The notes beneath the pieces are model-generated. The model did no database searches, was not told the DNA's origin, and saw nothing but the letters and a program-made list of their open reading frames with translations. The position numbers were made by a program, and so were the translations under genes. From Candidatus Gastranaerophilales bacterium (lineage in GTDB: Bacteria; Cyanobacteriota; Vampirovibrionia; Gastranaerophilales; Gastranaerophilaceae): 64,000 nucleotides of DNA. How positions within the stretch are numbered: position 1 is the first letter of the stretch; every line of letters begins with the position of its first letter. Of the stretch, positions 61,082-64,000 are shown piece by piece. The stretch spans positions 142,163-206,162 of the forward strand of contig CALVED010000004.1 in assembly GCA_944326485.1 (NCBI GenBank), in the 5' to 3' direction.

Positions 61082-62035
61082 TTATTTCATATTTCCTATA
61101 TTTGGTATTATGGATTTTACATTACCTTCAGCTTTAAAATCTTTAGGATTCATTGTTATTGATATTCTATCAGCTTCTATTGTTCTACCTTTTGTTTCTA
61201 TTTTTGATCTGCCAACAAATACTGCTTCATTCAATTTCTTTGTGTTTTTATCTGCAAATACGTTTACTTTCGGACCTTTTGCTATGTAGTCTTCAAATTT
61301 TATTGTGGTAGAACCTGATGCTGTTACAACATTTGCTTTTTTATCATAAGATTGAAAATCTGACCATACTTTTATATTTTTATTATCTTCGGTAATAATA
61401 TCAGTAAAAACGTTACCTGTTGCTGTCGCTTCTTGTTTTATATTGTCATAATTAAGCTTATTTGCACTAATTCTGCTTCCATTCTGATTTAACTTTGCGT
61501 TACCAATAAGTTGTATTTTTTTAACATCATTATCTTTTGTTAAATCAACAATAGCTTGATTAGATAATGTTTCTACATCTTTATATAGTATATTAACATT
61601 TCCAAATGCTTTCATAACATTTGCATTTTTATTATATTCTTGTTTGTCTGCTGTAACTATTACAATAGGCTTATTCTTTTCTGTGATAGAAGAAAGGGTA
61701 TTTCCTTCTGCTTTAAAAACTTTATTTAAAAGTGACATTTCAAGTATTTGTGCTTTTATTTCATGTTTTTTCCCATCTTGCATTTGATATGTGTATGCAT
61801 TTTCTTTGAATTGTACATTATTTACTTTATTGTTTTTGGGATCTATTTCAACAACAGCTCTTGGACTTAATACATTTACATCACCGGTCTTTACTTTTAC
61901 ATTACCTTCAAGATAAATTTTGTTATCGGAATCTTTAAATTCTTGCTTGTCCGATTCAACGGTTAATGAGGCAGAATATGCTATGTATGACAGCATAGTA
62001 AATGTAATAAGAATTATTTTTATTATATTTTTCAT
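61082..62035 (-). CDS. lptA: LptA/OstA-like lipopolysaccharide transport protein
   Basis: About 317 residues, exported (signal peptide 1-22). Repeated OstA-type strand motifs are seen: A-S-L-T-V-E-S-D-K-Q-E-F ... Y-L-E-G-N-V-K-V and, further on, V-I-V-T-A-D-K-Q-E-Y-N-K-N-A-N-V-M-K-A-F-G-N-V. The protein is about twice the length of E. coli LptA and probably contains two or more stacked OstA units, forming a longer periplasmic bridge for LPS. The start is ATG 62035 behind AGAGGGA, not TTG 62053. It follows lptC directly. Confidence 0.82.
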   Translation of the reverse strand: MKNIIKIILITFTMLSYIAYSASLTVESDKQEFKDSDNKIYLEGNVKVKTGDVNVLSPRAVVEIDPKNNKVNNVQFKENAYTYQMQDGKKHEIKAQILEMSLLNKVFKAEGNTLSSITEKNKPIVIVTADKQEYNKNANVMKAFGNVNILYKDVETLSNQAIVDLTKDNDVKKIQLIGNAKLNQNGSRISANKLNYDNIKQEATATGNVFTDIITEDNKNIKVWSDFQSYDKKANVVTASGSTTIKFEDYIAKGPKVNVFADKNTKKLNEAVFVGRSKIETKGRTIEADRISITMNPKDFKAEGNVKSIIPNIGNMK

Positions 62036-62054
62036 ATTTATCCCTCTATTCAAA

Positions 62055-62633
62055 TTACATATAGAATTGAGTTTTAGTTCTTCCTTCTATGTGAAAATCA
62101 GAAAAGTCGCCTTCTAAAATTGCTTTTCTTCCATATATAATTGCTTCATTTGGTTTTTCTAGTCTGATATTGCCTTCTGCAACAATGTCTTTGTCTTTTC
62201 CTGCATAAATTATTTTTTCTGCAGATAAATTTGTACCATCTTCATATACTAGTATGACATTATTATACAATATAATTTCTTTCTTTGTGGCATTATATGT
62301 ACCTTTATCTGCTTTAAAACTTGCTTTTACAACTTTATTATCATAAAAGTTTCCTATAATTCCTTCAAGTAAAACAACATTATCTGAATCTGTATACATT
62401 CCTTTATCAGCAAATAATTCCCATAACTTTGTACCATCTTTTGTTTCTGTTACTAATAAGCTTTCTATATTTGCTTCTTTATTTTGATACGTTTGATCAA
62501 TAATTTTATTTTTAAATGATTTTGTTATGACACCTGCTGAAATAAATGCCCATAGGCAAGATATTACTATGGCTAAAAAAAGAATTATATATGCGAAATT
62601 TTTTTTATCAGATATTATTTTTTTTAATGTCAT
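62055..62633 (-). CDS. lptC: LPS export protein LptC
   Basis: A 192-residue protein with one N-terminal membrane helix (about 14-34) and a periplasmic beta-rich LptC domain (L-W-E-L-F-A-D-K-G-M-Y and K-G-T-Y-N-A-T-K-K-E-I-I-L-Y-N-N-V, G-R-K-A-I-L-E-G-D-F-S-D-F). LptC receives lipopolysaccharide from the LptBFG ABC transporter and passes it to LptA, encoded next. This pair is good evidence for a two-membrane cell. GATAAT lies 8 nt before the ATG, with no ribosome-binding site, and the start region is shared with the divergent Fe-S gene. Confidence 0.85.
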   Translation of the reverse strand: MTLKKIISDKKNFAYIILFLAIVISCLWAFISAGVITKSFKNKIIDQTYQNKEANIESLLVTETKDGTKLWELFADKGMYTDSDNVVLLEGIIGNFYDNKVVKASFKADKGTYNATKKEIILYNNVILVYEDGTNLSAEKIIYAGKDKDIVAEGNIRLEKPNEAIIYGRKAILEGDFSDFHIEGRTKTQFYM

Positions 62634-62705
62634 AACTATTAATTATCATATAATTAAATATAAAATGCAATTGTTATGTAATTAACTTTGTATGATAATA
62701 TTGTT

Positions 62706-63830
62706 ATGTATGAAGAAGAAAAGTTAAAAGAAGAAATATATAAATGTTCAAAATGCGGGTTATGTCAGTGTGTTTGTCCTGTTTATCTCGCTACGAGAAA
62801 TGAGATGTTTTTATCTAGAGGACGATATAATGTTCTAAATGGTTTTTACAATTACGGTAAAAAGTTAAGTAAAAATTTTATTGACAGTCTGGATGTATGT
62901 TTAAATTGTAATGCTTGTAAAGACTTCTGTCCTAGTAATATTGATGCCTATAAGGTCTTTTCTACCATGAAAAATAAATATAATTATAGATATTCAATCT
63001 TCTATTTTTCTTTTATATATAAATGCATTTTAATTTTTTGTTTTATATCAAGTTTATTATATAAAATCTTCCCTTTTAAATCATTGTTATTAAATACATG
63101 TTTTGAAAAAATGTATGCACCTGAAATAATAAGAAAAAAAACAGATAATTCTTTACTAAAAAAAGGAAATGTTATATATTTTGAAGGTTGTTTTAATAAA
63201 TATATAAATAATAGTGATAAGAATGCCTCTTTAAATATAATTGAAAAATTAGGCTATAAAGTAACAAACATTATTTCTTTATGTTGTGGTTATCCATATT
63301 TAAATGAAGGGAATTTTAAAAGTTTTATTAATAATGCAAATAAGATTATTAATATAGTTAATGATGATTGCGATTATATTGTTTGTTCTTGTGATTCTTG
63401 CTTTGATACTTTAAAAAGAATATCTTCTTTTATAGTAAGCAAAAAAGCTGAAATTTTTGTTTCTAAATTAATAAGATTAGATGAATTTTTAAAACTAAAT
63501 AATGCATCTTTATCCGGTTGTCAAAATTTTCTGTATTATAAGCCTTTGATAAGAAAAGAAGAATGTTATATTTCGGATAGTGTAAAAGAATATTCGAGAA
63601 AAGGATTATGTTCTTTAATGGAAAACTTTTTTATTTTGAAATATCCTAAATATTCAAAATTGCTGATAAAATCTGTATTTTTAAAGAAAGAAGATGTTGA
63701 TGGTAAAACATTAGTAACTTCATGTCTGCTCGCAAAATTAGGGTTTATAATTGGATTGAAAAGAATACATTCAATTGCGCATATTTTATCTTATGCGGAA
63801 TATGCTGAAAAAAATTTAGTGGACGATTAA
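62706..63830 (+). CDS. (Fe-S)-binding oxidoreductase subunit (GlcF/HdrD-like)
   Basis: About 374 residues. Two [4Fe-4S] ferredoxin motifs lie near the N-terminus (C-S-K-C-G-L-C-Q-C-V-C-P-V and C-L-N-C-N-A-C-K-D-F-C-P-S). A possible membrane segment follows (about 95-125), then one CCG-type cysteine cluster (L-C-C-G-Y-P). The second CCG box expected in GlcF/HdrD-like proteins is not recognisable, and the C-terminal third looks degenerate. It would shuttle electrons for a flavoprotein dehydrogenase such as glycolate or lactate oxidase. The ATG at 62706 has GATAAT 6 nt upstream and no ribosome-binding site. Confidence 0.7.
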   Translation: MYEEEKLKEEIYKCSKCGLCQCVCPVYLATRNEMFLSRGRYNVLNGFYNYGKKLSKNFIDSLDVCLNCNACKDFCPSNIDAYKVFSTMKNKYNYRYSIFYFSFIYKCILIFCFISSLLYKIFPFKSLLLNTCFEKMYAPEIIRKKTDNSLLKKGNVIYFEGCFNKYINNSDKNASLNIIEKLGYKVTNIISLCCGYPYLNEGNFKSFINNANKIINIVNDDCDYIVCSCDSCFDTLKRISSFIVSKKAEIFVSKLIRLDEFLKLNNASLSGCQNFLYYKPLIRKEECYISDSVKEYSRKGLCSLMENFFILKYPKYSKLLIKSVFLKKEDVDGKTLVTSCLLAKLGFIIGLKRIHSIAHILSYAEYAEKNLVDD

Positions 63831-63882
63831 TGCATTTGTATTATGTATAAAATAGAATAAAATCATAAATAAAAAAAAATAG

Positions 63883-63910
63883 TTGACTATTAGTATTTAA
63901 TTGATATTAT
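63883..63910 (+). promoter_or_regulatory. Promoter of tRNA-Phe
   Basis: TTGACT (63883-63888), a 16-nt spacer, and TATTAT (63905-63910), 14 nt before the mature tRNA. This is a good sigma-70-type promoter in the gap after the Fe-S gene. Confidence 0.65.
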
Positions 63911-63924
63911 TTATACATAGGTGA

Positions 63925-64000
63925 GCCACAATAGCTCAGTTGGTAGAGCAAGGGACTGAAAATCCCTGTGTCCTTGGTTCGATTCCGAGTTGTGGCACCA
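63925..64000 (+). tRNA. tRNA-Phe (anticodon GAA)
   Basis: Acceptor GCCACAA / TTGTGGC, D-arm GCTC...GAGC, anticodon stem AGGGA / TCCCT with loop CTGAAAA (anticodon GAA), T-arm CTTGG-TTCGATT-CCGAG. The 3' CCA is encoded (63998-64000), ending exactly at the window edge. Confidence 0.97.

Overview
The window is very AT-rich, densely coded bacterial DNA. It carries Gram-negative envelope genes (LptC and LptA for lipopolysaccharide transport, a TonB-dependent outer-membrane receptor, an MlaD-type MCE protein) together with strictly anaerobic energy genes (a trimeric NAD-linked [FeFe] hydrogenase, 2-oxoacid:ferredoxin oxidoreductase, FixC/FixX). Several hypothetical proteins share a short N-terminal V/I-S-F-K-G type motif. 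This combination fits a gut-type Gastranaerophilales (Vampirovibrionia/Melainabacteria, the non-photosynthetic relatives of Cyanobacteria). The assignment is an inference from gene content; no 16S gene is present. I see no prophage, insertion sequence or CRISPR array.

Layout. 1-2.9 kb: the end of an upstream gene, a GT-C glycosyltransferase, a small zinc-finger protein and a matrixin-type protease. 2.9-3.25 kb: RNase P RNA. 3.25-6.1 kb: motif-bearing membrane proteins of unknown function, then tRNA-Arg. 6.3-10.9 kb: a GT9 glycosyltransferase and leuS. 10.9-17 kb (minus strand): a cobalamin-uptake operon (structured leader, TonB receptor, FecCD-type permease, ATPase, BtuF-like binding protein) ending in a B12-binding-type radical SAM gene. 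17-23 kb (minus): a holin-like membrane protein, radical SAM, recJ, a hypothetical, and fixX/fixC. 23-26 kb: amidase and glutamate dehydrogenase. 26-28.6 kb (minus): DUF1292, ruvX, a helical protein and a stand-alone ClpX-type zinc finger. 28.6-34.6 kb: TPR lipoprotein, lgt, mlaD-like, upp, YfiH/PgeF, a SEC-C protein and a membrane hypothetical. 34.6-42.6 kb: nth, EamA transporter, aminotransferase, korAB, VKOR-DsbA fusion, queH. 42.7-47.4 kb: GIY-YIG, dusB and TPR proteins. 47.7-51.8 kb: hydrogenase operon. 51.8-52.04 kb: a tiny transcription unit with a palindromic operator. 52-64 kb: motif proteins, alcohol dehydrogenase, rph, metG, prfB, an ion transporter, radical SAM, lptA/lptC, an Fe-S protein and tRNA-Phe.

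How the genes work together. KorAB and similar enzymes make reduced ferredoxin. The three-subunit hydrogenase can discharge ferredoxin and NADH as H2, and FixC/FixX belong to a flavin-based electron-transfer system whose FixA/FixB partners are not in this window. The B12 operon would feed B12-dependent enzymes, one of which appears to be encoded at its own 3' end.

Most notable signals. (1) A family of five intergenic repeats, all in the same orientation and all just downstream of plus-strand genes, with a hairpin that shows compensatory changes. (2) An ABC ATPase that is complete only if it starts at a non-AUG codon (ATT or ATA) behind a strong Shine-Dalgarno sequence. (3) A compact structured leader before the TonB receptor. 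(4) A promoter overlapped by a perfect 16-bp palindrome driving a 28-codon Met-rich ORF and a terminator. (5) Several genes with a -10 box 4-8 nt before the ATG and no Shine-Dalgarno sequence, suggesting leaderless mRNAs. (6) The shared SFKG-like N-terminal motif.
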